Assembly (NCBI GenBank): GCA_020027805.1
Contig: JAHKKQ010000160.1
Coordinates: 1-5,005 of the forward strand
Reading direction: 5' to 3'
Source: Candidatus Dadabacteria bacterium
GTDB taxonomy: Bacteria > Desulfobacterota_D > UBA1144 > Nemesobacterales > UBA2774
Length of the DNA: 5,005 nt
Shown here: piece after piece, positions 1-4,915 of the stretch
Layout: every line of letters starts with the position of its first letter
Position numbering within the stretch: the stretch's first letter is position 1
Notes under the pieces: model-generated
The model's database searches: none
Told to the model about the DNA's origin: nothing
The model's input: only the letters and a program-made list of their open reading frames with translations
Position numbers and translations under genes: made by a program

Positions 1-601
1 GGTTCATGTGTTTTTGGGAGACGGATGCCTCACCGTCCATTCTCGATAGGAGCTTCGTCCGCTCCTTCATCCCGTAATAGGATTCGGGAGTCAGGCACAT
101 CGGCTGATACCTCGCCCCATCGCTTCCGACCTCGGGACCGAACGGTATGAACCCGAGGTTCCTGTAGAGTTTCCCCTGCGCCACGTTTGCCGAAATGACG
201 GCGAGGTCGTATTTTTTCTCCTCACAGTAAGCGGCGAGTTTGGTGAATAGGCCCAGCAGCACCTTCCGGTAGCGGCGCTCCTTCTTCACAGAGAGGAGCC
301 TCAGCTCGCACAGCGAGCGAGACCGGGGGAGGTATGAATCGAGGCCGGGAAGCTTCAGATCGAGGGAGAAGGGGCGCTTATCCCTGACTGCGAGCATGCC
401 GGCGAGCTCTCCCCCGTCGAGGCAGATGATATAGGTGTTCTCGCCGTGGAATTTATCGACGAGCCTCCTTTCGGGGTTCTCCCCGTGCTGGGGTATCTCC
501 TCGACGAACGTCTCGTAGTTGAGCCTGTGTATCTGCTCGAACTCGCTTTCGAGCCCGGCTATCTTGTAGTGGAGGCCGTCCTGCATCGTTTCGGGGTCCA
601 T
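1..601 (-). CDS. GNAT-type acyltransferase, partial (C-terminal part beyond the left edge)
   Basis: An open frame starts at ATG 601 and stays open for 200 codons to the window edge, so the gene is cut there. The product resembles a GNAT/N-acyl-amino-acid-synthase-like acyltransferase, which transfers an acyl group from acyl-CoA or acyl-ACP. Residues 20-39 (EFEQIHRLNYETFVEEIPQH) match the N-terminal block of these proteins. C98-ELRLLSV-104 is the beta-4 strand, YRKVLLGLFTKLAAYC (111-126) the following helix, YDLAVISAN (131-139) beta-5, and KLYRNLGF (144-151) motif B. The usual Q/R-x-x-G-x-G/A pyrophosphate loop is not clear. No good Shine-Dalgarno precedes ATG 601; an in-frame stop lies at 629-631, and 601 is the first ATG. 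The gene is 47 bp downstream of the DCC gene and probably co-transcribed. From memory, close relatives are fused to a class V aminotransferase; that part would lie outside the window. The fold is fairly sure, the substrate unknown. Confidence 0.8.
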   Translation of the reverse strand, partial: MDPETMQDGLHYKIAGLESEFEQIHRLNYETFVEEIPQHGENPERRLVDKFHGENTYIICLDGGELAGMLAVRDKRPFSLDLKLPGLDSYLPRSRSLCELRLLSVKKERRYRKVLLGLFTKLAAYCEEKKYDLAVISANVAQGKLYRNLGFIPFGPEVGSDGARYQPMCLTPESYYGMKERTKLLSRMDGEASVSQKHMN

Positions 602-648
602 ATCTATGGCGTTATAACAGGAATAAAATTATATACGATACACCGCGC

Positions 649-1062
649 TCATTCGAGGAACCTGCTCCGCATTTCAGGATCGGGTATCATGCACTCATCT
701 TTTTTACCGTACCATTTGTACCTGTTCCGGGCTATGTAATCGTAGACGGCGTCCCTTATGGGCGCGGGCACCGCGATAAACGCGTAGAGGAGCTTGTGTA
801 TTCCGCCCAGGAGCTTCTGCACCCTGAGCCCGGCTTCGGATTTGGTATAGAGCTTCCCTCCGTCTATCAATACGAACGAATCGAGGCTGCCGGAGGGATA
901 GTTGTATTGCCCTAGTATTCTCCCGGCCGCTTCAGACTGGAACGGAACAAACCTGAATACGCCGCCGGGGTCTCTCCTGATGATGAAATTGACCATCCCG
1001 CAGCAGTAATTGCATACCCCGTCGAAGATTATAAGCGGGTGTTCGATATCTTTATCGCTCAC
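649..1062 (-). CDS. DCC-family (DUF393/YuxK-like) thiol-disulfide oxidoreductase
   Basis: This 137-residue protein belongs to the DCC family (DUF393), small thioredoxin-like proteins predicted to act as thiol-disulfide oxidoreductases. The family signature D-G-x-C-x-x-C is present as D14-GVC17NYC20, preceded by the hydrophobic strand LIIF (10-13); an extra cysteine, C21, follows directly. The middle segment FRFVPFQSEAAGRIL (36-50) and the C-terminal block ending in YDYIARNRYKWYGKKDEC (107-124) are also typical, so the protein is full length. No signal peptide or membrane segment is seen, so it is probably cytoplasmic. The start is GTG at 1062, supported by an AGAAGG Shine-Dalgarno at 1069-1074 with 6 nt spacing. 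The gene lies 45 bp after the periplasmic-protein gene and 47 bp before the acyltransferase. The family assignment is firm; the physiological substrate of the family is not known. Confidence 0.9.
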   Translation of the reverse strand: MSDKDIEHPLIIFDGVCNYCCGMVNFIIRRDPGGVFRFVPFQSEAAGRILGQYNYPSGSLDSFVLIDGGKLYTKSEAGLRVQKLLGGIHKLLYAFIAVPAPIRDAVYDYIARNRYKWYGKKDECMIPDPEMRSRFLE

Positions 1063-1107
1063 GGATGCCTTCTATCGAGGGCCTTGAGTCGTGTGCCGCC
1101 GTGCGTC

Positions 1108-1668
1108 TTACTCCGGTTTCACTTCCTCTTTATCGGCGGCCTTTTTCACGGGAAGCACTATATACCAGCCCTTGTTATACTGAGTGATTGTGTTGACCAT
1201 TACGCCGACCTTGGCTTTCACCTTGGTCTCCACTCCCTTCTCGTCTTTCTTCGGTATCTCGGTCTCTGTCACGAGCACGAGCAGGTCAGTAGGCGGGATG
1301 GGGAAATAGAGCGTGTTCTCCCTGAACGTGAGCGTCTGCGTGGCTTTATCGTATTCGGATACCTCTTCCATCGGCTGTACGACGAATTCCGAGCTCTCGG
1401 GGATCTTCAGGCCGAGCAGGTTGCCGAGCACCTTGTCGAGCTCTCCCGGGTTCTTATCCTTCAGAAACACGATGACCTCCGGATGGATCAGGGCTTTAAG
1501 CGCGTCGTTGTTCTGGGCCTTTATGGCTTCGAGCACCTTGTTCCCGAGGGCCTCTGGCGTGTCCGCGCCTGACTCTGCGACGGCAGGGCGCAGAGGGGCG
1601 GCGAGTATGGAGACTGCGATGACCGCAACGACAATCAGAGCCGCCGCGTAATTAAACTTGGTCTTCAA
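1108..1668 (-). CDS. Secreted/periplasmic protein of unknown function, TTG start
   Basis: The product has 186 residues. The first 31 form a classical Sec signal peptide: lysines at 2 and 4, a hydrophobic core at about 8-24, and a likely signal peptidase I site AVA|ES after residue 31. The mature part is about 155 residues with a helix-rich first half (TPEALGNKVLEAIKAQNNDALKAL lies at about 37-60), a beta-rich second half, and a GWYIVLPV strand at 167-174. This pattern resembles NTF2-like/cystatin-fold proteins, but I do not recognise a named family. The tail is charged (KKAADKEEVKPE). The same frame stays open much further upstream to 2340, but that part is antisense/shadow sequence of the Bax-inhibitor gene. 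TTG 1668 is chosen because a strong GGAGG at 1675-1679 lies 6 nt upstream and the signal peptide begins there. It is second in a probable four-gene unit. Confidence 0.85.
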   Translation of the reverse strand: MKTKFNYAAALIVVAVIAVSILAAPLRPAVAESGADTPEALGNKVLEAIKAQNNDALKALIHPEVIVFLKDKNPGELDKVLGNLLGLKIPESSEFVVQPMEEVSEYDKATQTLTFRENTLYFPIPPTDLLVLVTETEIPKKDEKGVETKVKAKVGVMVNTITQYNKGWYIVLPVKKAADKEEVKPE

Positions 1669-1674
1669 ATTCTT

Positions 1675-1679
1675 CCTCC
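1675..1679 (-). promoter_or_regulatory. Shine-Dalgarno site deciding the TTG start at 1668
   Basis: GGAGG on the minus strand is followed by 6 nt and then TTG AAG ACC. No ATG or GTG codon at a suitable distance precedes the signal peptide. This site fixes the start inside a frame that is open for about 670 bp further upstream. Confidence 0.8.
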
Positions 1680-1685
1680 GTAACG

Positions 1686-1710
1686 AATTATTTTCGCGAT
1701 ATGAATAATT
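1686..1710. repeat. AT-rich inverted repeat in the 80-bp gap between the first two genes of the leftward unit
   Basis: AATTATT at 1686-1692 is the exact reverse complement of AATAATT at 1704-1710, with 11 nt between. It sits just upstream of the Shine-Dalgarno of the secreted-protein gene. It could be an operator half-site pair, a weak mRNA structure, or chance, since AT-rich words pair easily. Confidence 0.3.
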
Positions 1711-1727
1711 AAACCTCCGCACCTGAA

Positions 1728-1744
1728 ACGCCGCACACCGGCGT
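1728..1744 (-). terminator. GC-rich intercistronic hairpin after the Bax-inhibitor gene (partial terminator or RNA stabiliser)
   Basis: On the minus strand ACGCCG, a 5-nt loop GTGTG and CGGCGT form a perfect 6-bp stem, starting 5 nt after the TGA stop of the membrane-protein gene (1749-1751). Only three T residues follow, so it lacks a real U-tract. It is a weak or partial terminator at best, or a 3'-end protecting stem that would let the first gene be expressed more than the next ones. Confidence 0.4.
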
Positions 1745-1748
1745 CTCG

Positions 1749-2489
1749 TCACTGTCTCAGCTTCGTGAGGAGCCTCAGGAATTCGATATAGAGCCATATG
1801 AGGGTGACCATGAGCCCGAACGCCCCGTACCATTCCATGTACCTGGGAGCGCCCTGCTGCGCCCCCTGCTCGATGAAATCGAAATCGAGCACCAGGTTGA
1901 GCGCCGCTATCACCACGACGAAGAGGCTGAACAATATCCCGACAGTGCCTCCCGAGTATATCAGGGGCACGCTCACGCCGAAAAACCCGAGCACCATGGA
2001 CACTATATAAACGAGGAATATCGCCCCTGTAGCGGCCACTACCCCGAGCCTGAACTTCTCCGTCACCTTTATCACGCCCGACCTGTAGGCGACCAGCAGT
2101 GACAGGAGAGTGCCGAAGGTGAGCGCCACCGCCTGAAATACTATCCCCTTGAACTGGGATTCCGCGTAGGCGGATATGCCGCCTATGACGAGCCCCTCTA
2201 GTATGGCGTATGCCGGGGCGGTGTATGGCGCCCATGTCTTCTTGAATATCGTGATCACTGCGAAAACGAGCCCGCCTATAAGCCCGCCGTAGAGCCAGGG
2301 CGTTACCGCCTGCATCCCCGACTTCGAGAACATGTCCCAAACCCAGAGTGCGGGTACCGTGACGAGGACGAGGAGCACGAGCGTCTTGTTTATCGTGCCG
2401 TTTATCGTCATTAGCCCTGCGCCTGTGTAGCCTGACGCGAGCTTGTCGAATGTCTTTTCTCCGAGCGCGGGATTCGAGCTTTTTATCAT
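1749..2489 (-). CDS. Bax inhibitor-1/YccA-family integral membrane protein
   Basis: This 246-residue polytopic inner-membrane protein belongs to the Bax inhibitor-1 superfamily (bacterial Bax1-I branch), some members of which act as pH-sensitive calcium leak channels or interact with membrane proteases. The N-terminal SSNPALGEKTF (4-14) is typical of this branch. About seven hydrophobic segments are visible, at roughly 35-52, 63-83, 90-108, 115-135, 148-170, 178-202 and 219-240. The acidic DFDF pair (D202, D204) near the end of the sixth segment corresponds to a conserved acidic site of the superfamily; whether it is the calcium/pH switch is inferred. The length is normal. ATG 2489 has a GGAGGT Shine-Dalgarno at 2499-2504, 9 nt upstream. 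It is the first gene of the leftward unit and is divergent from the response regulator. The family is sure; the role in this organism is unknown. Confidence 0.93.
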   Translation of the reverse strand: MIKSSNPALGEKTFDKLASGYTGAGLMTINGTINKTLVLLVLVTVPALWVWDMFSKSGMQAVTPWLYGGLIGGLVFAVITIFKKTWAPYTAPAYAILEGLVIGGISAYAESQFKGIVFQAVALTFGTLLSLLVAYRSGVIKVTEKFRLGVVAATGAIFLVYIVSMVLGFFGVSVPLIYSGGTVGILFSLFVVVIAALNLVLDFDFIEQGAQQGAPRYMEWYGAFGLMVTLIWLYIEFLRLLTKLRQ

Positions 2490-2540
2490 TTACCTTTTAC
2501 CTCCGGGATGAAGTATCAATATTAACCTACCTTCGGAAAA

Positions 2541-2569
2541 AGTATAACATCTGCCGGCCGACTTGTTAC
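2541..2569 (-). promoter_or_regulatory. Candidate sigma-70-type promoter of the leftward unit (extended -10)
   Basis: On the minus strand TGTTATACT gives an extended -10: TG at 2549-2548 and TATACT at 2546-2541, 5 of 6 to consensus. GTAACA at 2569-2564 lies 17 bp upstream as the -35, 4 of 6 to TTGACA. The start would fall near 2534, giving a leader of about 45 nt with the GGAGGT Shine-Dalgarno of the Bax-inhibitor gene inside it. Spacing and position are right; no independent evidence. Confidence 0.5.
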
Positions 2570-2671
2570 GGGTATCTCCGCCGCCTGAGCGGGGGAATTC
2601 GCAACACGCAGGAAACATTATATTTCATTAATCGATTCCGGGGCGCTTCCGATAAAGCCTGCATATGGATC

Positions 2672-2715
2672 GGGCGACTGGATTGAGCCTTAATTTGGAT
2701 CAATTATTGTCGCCC
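2672..2715. repeat. Imperfect inverted repeat (possible enhancer/operator) in the divergent region
   Basis: GGGCGAC at 2672-2678 is the exact reverse complement of GTCGCCC at 2709-2715. Inside it, ATTGA (2682-2686) pairs with TCAAT (2700-2704), and CC (2688-2689) with GG (2697-2698). The whole 44 bp therefore folds as an interrupted stem. Its centre is about 135 bp upstream of the predicted sigma-54 start, a usual distance for an enhancer-binding-protein site. No T-tract follows on either strand, so a terminator is unlikely. Confidence 0.4.
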
Positions 2716-2740
2716 ATGACGTTATTTGCCAAATTAATCC

Positions 2741-2757
2741 GTCACAAACGGTCACAA
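2741..2757 (+). repeat. Tandem GTCACAA direct repeat, one helical turn apart
   Basis: GTCACAA occurs at 2741-2747 and again at 2751-2757, a 10-bp period that places both copies on the same face of the helix. A reversed GTCA core also occurs at 2717-2720, as part of a TGACG/CGTCA inverted pair (2717-2721 and 2740-2744). The centre lies about 80 bp upstream of the predicted sigma-54 start. This looks like a transcription-factor site, but the factor is unknown. Confidence 0.4.
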
Positions 2758-2766
2758 GCAGGCTAA

Positions 2767-2793
2767 CATGCAATGATTCCAGTCCATTACATG
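2767..2793. promoter_or_regulatory. Nine-bp dyad just upstream of the sigma-54 promoter, candidate operator
   Basis: CATGCAATG (2767-2775) and CATTACATG (2785-2793) are inverted copies with one mismatch in nine positions and a 9-bp spacer, so half-site centres are 18 bp apart. The dyad ends 9 bp before the -24 element. It could bind a dimeric regulator, either an activator close to the promoter or a repressor. The protein that would bind is not known. Confidence 0.45.
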
Positions 2794-2802
2794 CACGTAT
2801 AA

Positions 2803-2818
2803 TGGCACATTTCTTGCT
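2803..2818 (+). promoter_or_regulatory. Sigma-54 (RpoN) -24/-12 promoter of the response-regulator gene
   Basis: TGGCAC, five bases and TTGCT match the RpoN consensus TGGCAC-N5-TTGCW at every defined position. GG (2804-2805) and GC (2816-2817) have the required 10-bp separation. The start would be near 2829, giving a leader of about 29 nt that contains the GGAGA Shine-Dalgarno at 2846-2850. Transcription from such a promoter needs RpoN and an ATP-hydrolysing enhancer-binding activator, whose sites could be the symmetric elements upstream. A TATAAT at 2798-2803 overlaps the -24 box but has no good -35. Confidence 0.75.
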
Positions 2819-2857
2819 AATATTAATAAAAATACAACCGGCACCGGAGACCCAACT

Positions 2858-3502
2858 ATGAGCAACGCATCCGTATTGATCGTGGAAGACAGCGAGGAAT
2901 TATCGACGTTCATCAGCGAGCTTCTTACCGCCTCGGGGTATACGGTCCTTCCGACATTATCCTCGGGAGAGGACGCCGTCAGAGTCGCCGGGACAAGTAA
3001 ACCCGATATAGTCCTCATCGACGTCAGCATAGGCGGAATCCTGGACGGGATAGAGTCCGGCGGCAGGATATCGGAAGACCTCGGCATACCCGTGATATTC
3101 CTCTCGGGATACACGGACGAGAAAGCGCTCGAGAGGGCCAAGACCAAGAAGCCGTCGGGCTACCTCATCAAGCCCTTCAACCGGGCGGAGCTCAAAGCGT
3201 CTATCGAGATCGCCCTCTATAAGCACCGCGCGGACGCGGGCGTTGAGGGGTCGCTCTCCGCTTCGGCCGCGGTCATGTCGAAAAACGTCTCGCATGCGGG
3301 CTCCGCATCGGAATTAAAAGAATTGAGGGCGGAGATATTCAGGCTTAAAACTGAGATTAACGAATACAGGGAAATAATAGATTCTCTCAACAGGGGCCTC
3401 AACGATATCAGGGGCCGGGAAGACATCATATTCATTACCGATAATAATCCGGCGCAGCCCGAGATCAAATCGGACTTCCGGCTCGAATTCGACAGCGAAT
3501 AA
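2858..3502 (+). CDS. Response-regulator receiver protein with C-terminal coiled coil, no output domain
   Basis: This 214-residue cytoplasmic protein starts with a complete CheY-like receiver (about 4-122). The acidic pair is E10-D11, the phospho-acceptor D55 (in IVLID), the switch Ser S83 (in FLSGYTD) and the invariant Lys K105 (in GYLIKPF). The block ending IEIALYKH (116-123) is typical of receivers that in other proteins precede PAS or kinase modules. A Ser/Ala-rich linker (131-151) follows, then a strongly heptad-like helix (about 152-184, ELKELRAEIFRLKTEINEY at 152-170) predicted to be a coiled coil, and a polar acidic tail ending FDSE. No DNA-binding, GGDEF, kinase or phosphatase domain is present. 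The next 85 bp before the convergent gene cannot encode one. ATG 2858 has GGAGA 7 nt upstream. No partner kinase is in the window. It may signal by phosphorylation-dependent oligomerisation or protein contact (inference). Confidence 0.92.
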   Translation: MSNASVLIVEDSEELSTFISELLTASGYTVLPTLSSGEDAVRVAGTSKPDIVLIDVSIGGILDGIESGGRISEDLGIPVIFLSGYTDEKALERAKTKKPSGYLIKPFNRAELKASIEIALYKHRADAGVEGSLSASAAVMSKNVSHAGSASELKELRAEIFRLKTEINEYREIIDSLNRGLNDIRGREDIIFITDNNPAQPEIKSDFRLEFDSE

Positions 3503-3587
3503 TCCGCACGCGGCGGCGAGGGCGGAGAAGCATTCAGGCGGGACACCCATTGCGTGTATTCGTTCACGATAACTTAACCGTATACCG

Positions 3588-4526
3588 TCATCCCGCTATC
3601 CGTCCGTGAGCGGCCCCGGCGTATAACCTGCCCTGACAGGTATCCCTCTTCTCGAGCTCTTCTTCTATTCCCTTTATCACCTCGATATGCGACCTGTCCC
3701 ATCCGGGGGCGATTAAGAGGCTCCTCGGCGTGTCCGTGAAAAAGCGCTCGACGATTATATCCGGCGAGAGCTTTTCGAGAAACCTCACGATGAAATCCAG
3801 ATACTCCTCGTACCCGAAAAGTTCGAACGGCGCGACCATGTACATCCTCGCCAAGGGCGTGCCTTTGACTATGTGCAGGTTGTGAATTTTGATGCAGTTT
3901 ATGGGAAGGGACGACACCTCGTCGGCCATGGCGAGCATCTCCTCCCTCGTCTCCGTCGGCAGCCCGAGTATGATGTGGGCGCCAAGCTCGAACCCCCTCC
4001 CCCGGGACATCTCGAAGGCGCGGAGCACAGAGCCGTAATCGTGCCCCCTGTTCATGAACTCGAGCGACTTGTCGTAGACGGACTCGATGCCGTATTCGAG
4101 AGACACGTAGCATTCTTTAGCGAGCCTCTCGAATATTTCTATCTTCTCCTCGTCAACACAGTCCGACCTCGTGCCTACGGCGATGCCGACCACGCCGTCA
4201 TAGGAGAGCGCCTCCCTGTACATATTTTCGAGCTCACGGGCGTCCCCGTATGTGTTCGTGTACGCCTGGAAATAGACTATGAACTTCTCGGCCTTGAACC
4301 TCTTCCTGATATAATCCATGCCGTCCGTCAGCTGGTCGTGCATGGAATAGCGGGCGCGGGCGTAAGGGGGGACGAAGCTGTCGTTGTTGCAGTAAACGCA
4401 GCCCCCCCGGGCGAGCGAGCCGTCCCTGTTCGGGCACGTGAATCCCATATCGACCGAGACCTTGTTGACCCGGCACCCGAACTTCTCCTTCATGTAATCG
4501 TGGTAGGAGTTGTAGCGCCTTTTCAT
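3588..4526 (-). CDS. yhcC: YhcC/TIGR01212-family radical SAM protein
   Basis: This 312-residue radical SAM enzyme is of the YhcC family (TIGR01212, COG1242), close to the length of E. coli YhcC. The 4Fe-4S cluster ligands are C31, C43 and C46, in the family's wide spacing C-x11-C-x2-C (CPNRDGSLARGGCVYC, 31-46) rather than the usual C-x3-C-x2-C. Other family blocks are VYFQAYTNTYG (84-94), VGIAVGTRSDCV (113-124), VSLEYGIES (141-149), the glycine-rich AHIILGLPTET (183-193) and KIHNLHIVKGTPL (213-225). The reaction has not been established to my knowledge; the fold is related to Elp3-like radical SAM proteins, so an RNA or small-molecule target is possible. ATG 4526 has a GGGAGGA Shine-Dalgarno with the GGAGG core at 4532-4536, 5 nt upstream. 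It is convergent with the response regulator (85-bp gap, no clear terminator) and appears monocistronic. Confidence 0.93.
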   Translation of the reverse strand: MKRRYNSYHDYMKEKFGCRVNKVSVDMGFTCPNRDGSLARGGCVYCNNDSFVPPYARARYSMHDQLTDGMDYIRKRFKAEKFIVYFQAYTNTYGDARELENMYREALSYDGVVGIAVGTRSDCVDEEKIEIFERLAKECYVSLEYGIESVYDKSLEFMNRGHDYGSVLRAFEMSRGRGFELGAHIILGLPTETREEMLAMADEVSSLPINCIKIHNLHIVKGTPLARMYMVAPFELFGYEEYLDFIVRFLEKLSPDIIVERFFTDTPRSLLIAPGWDRSHIEVIKGIEEELEKRDTCQGRLYAGAAHGRIAG

Positions 4527-4710
4527 AATTTCCTCCCGATATTATACAGGGTATGGAGGGCGAAAGAACGGGACAGTCAATGAGTGCACCGAAAGGGGCC
4601 CGGAAGGGGACCAAGAGTTCACCAGTTTTGGAGATTGTAAGGGGGGAGGCTCAACCAATATCCCGACAGCATATACTCAAAAGCAATATGTTATACGGCT
4701 ATTATGTAAC

Positions 4711-4738
4711 CCGTTCGTCCTGAGCCTGTCGAAGGATG
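4711..4738. repeat. Dispersed intergenic palindrome, GAGCCTGTCGA-type
   Basis: CGTCCT (4716-4721) and AGGATG (4733-4738) form a 6-bp stem with one G-T wobble around the loop GAGCCTGTCGA. From memory, the TTCGTCCTGAGCCTGTCGAA word recurs in intergenic regions of many unrelated bacterial genomes as a REP-like element. I cannot count its copies in this genome. Confidence 0.6.
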
Positions 4739-4750
4739 CTTCCATTATTT

Positions 4751-4788
4751 CCTTCCCCCTTGAGGGGGGAAGGTGAGGATGGGGGTGA
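4751..4788. repeat. C/G-run hairpin repeat
   Basis: CCTTCCCCC (4751-4759) pairs perfectly with GGGGGAAGG (4765-4773) around a 5-nt TTGAG loop, followed by TGAGGATGGGGGTGA up to 4788. The hairpin plus this G-rich tail is, from memory, a common dispersed intergenic repeat in metagenomic genomes. No T-tract follows the stem in either direction, so it does not read as a plain terminator. Confidence 0.6.
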
Positions 4789-4816
4789 CGTTTCCTTTCA
4801 CTAAAATCAAATCGAG

Positions 4817-4881
4817 GTTTCCGCCATTCCGCCATGTCCGCCGGCTATATACCCCCGCGAAGGTGGCGGAGTGGCGGAAAC
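4817..4881. repeat. 65-bp inverted-repeat element with tandem octamers in its arms
   Basis: The left arm at 4817-4835 and the right arm at 4863-4881 are reverse complements over 19 bp with only two G-T wobble positions, enclosing a 27-nt loop. The left arm itself consists of two exact tandem copies of TTCCGCCA (4819-4826 and 4827-4834) and is followed by TGTCCGCC; the right arm repeats TGGCGGA. It has the size and symmetry of a REP/MITE-like non-autonomous element. No target-site duplication is evident. Confidence 0.65.
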
Positions 4882-4915
4882 TGCGTGCTGACTATGGCAG
4901 AAAGAAGAAAGACGA

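Larger units (their letters stand above)
2490..2857. other. 368-bp divergent intergenic region with clustered regulatory-looking sites
   Basis: This region separates the leftward membrane-protein unit from the rightward response-regulator gene. I see no credible gene in it. The left third holds the ribosome-binding site and candidate promoter of the leftward unit. Roughly 2550-2670 shows nothing I can name. From 2672 to 2857 there is an unusual density of symmetric elements (2672-2715, 2717-2744, 2741-2757, 2767-2793) leading to a sigma-54 promoter at 2803-2818. AT content rises towards the right gene. Confidence 0.7.

Noticed and set aside
1039..1572. 177-residue plus-strand open frame
   Set aside because: It lies antisense to the secreted-protein and DCC genes, has no ribosome-binding logic and shows no domain; it is a shadow of GC-rich coding sequence.
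1669..2340. Long minus-strand open frame joined upstream of the secreted-protein gene (410-residue reading)
   Set aside because: The upstream 224 residues are Arg/Gly/His-rich, overlap the well-supported Bax-inhibitor gene in another frame and look like GC-rich shadow translation; the signal peptide and Shine-Dalgarno place the start at 1668.
2450..2686. 78-residue plus-strand frame in the divergent region
   Set aside because: It begins inside the Bax-inhibitor gene, has no Shine-Dalgarno and no protein-like pattern, and crosses the promoter area.
2798..2803. TATAAT as a sigma-70 -10 box for the response-regulator gene
   Set aside because: The hexamer is perfect, but no TTGACA-like -35 lies 16-18 bp upstream, and it overlaps the perfect sigma-54 -24 element, which explains the site better. 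A dual promoter remains possible.
3503..3587. Bidirectional terminator between the convergent genes
   Set aside because: Only a 5-bp TCCGC/GCGGA pairing with a 14-nt loop is visible, with no T-tract on either strand.
4541..4546. TATAAT on the minus strand upstream of the radical SAM gene
   Set aside because: Only 14 nt separate it from the ATG, so the start would fall inside the Shine-Dalgarno; the TTGACT at 4575-4580 is 28 bp away, too far to be its -35.
3873..4583. 236-residue plus-strand open frame opposite the radical SAM gene
   Set aside because: It is antisense to a gene with clear family motifs; its sequence has a shadow-like composition and no recognisable domain.
4751..4773. Rho-independent terminator
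   Set aside because: The stem is strong, but no T-run follows on either strand and no gene ends nearby; it fits a dispersed repeat better.
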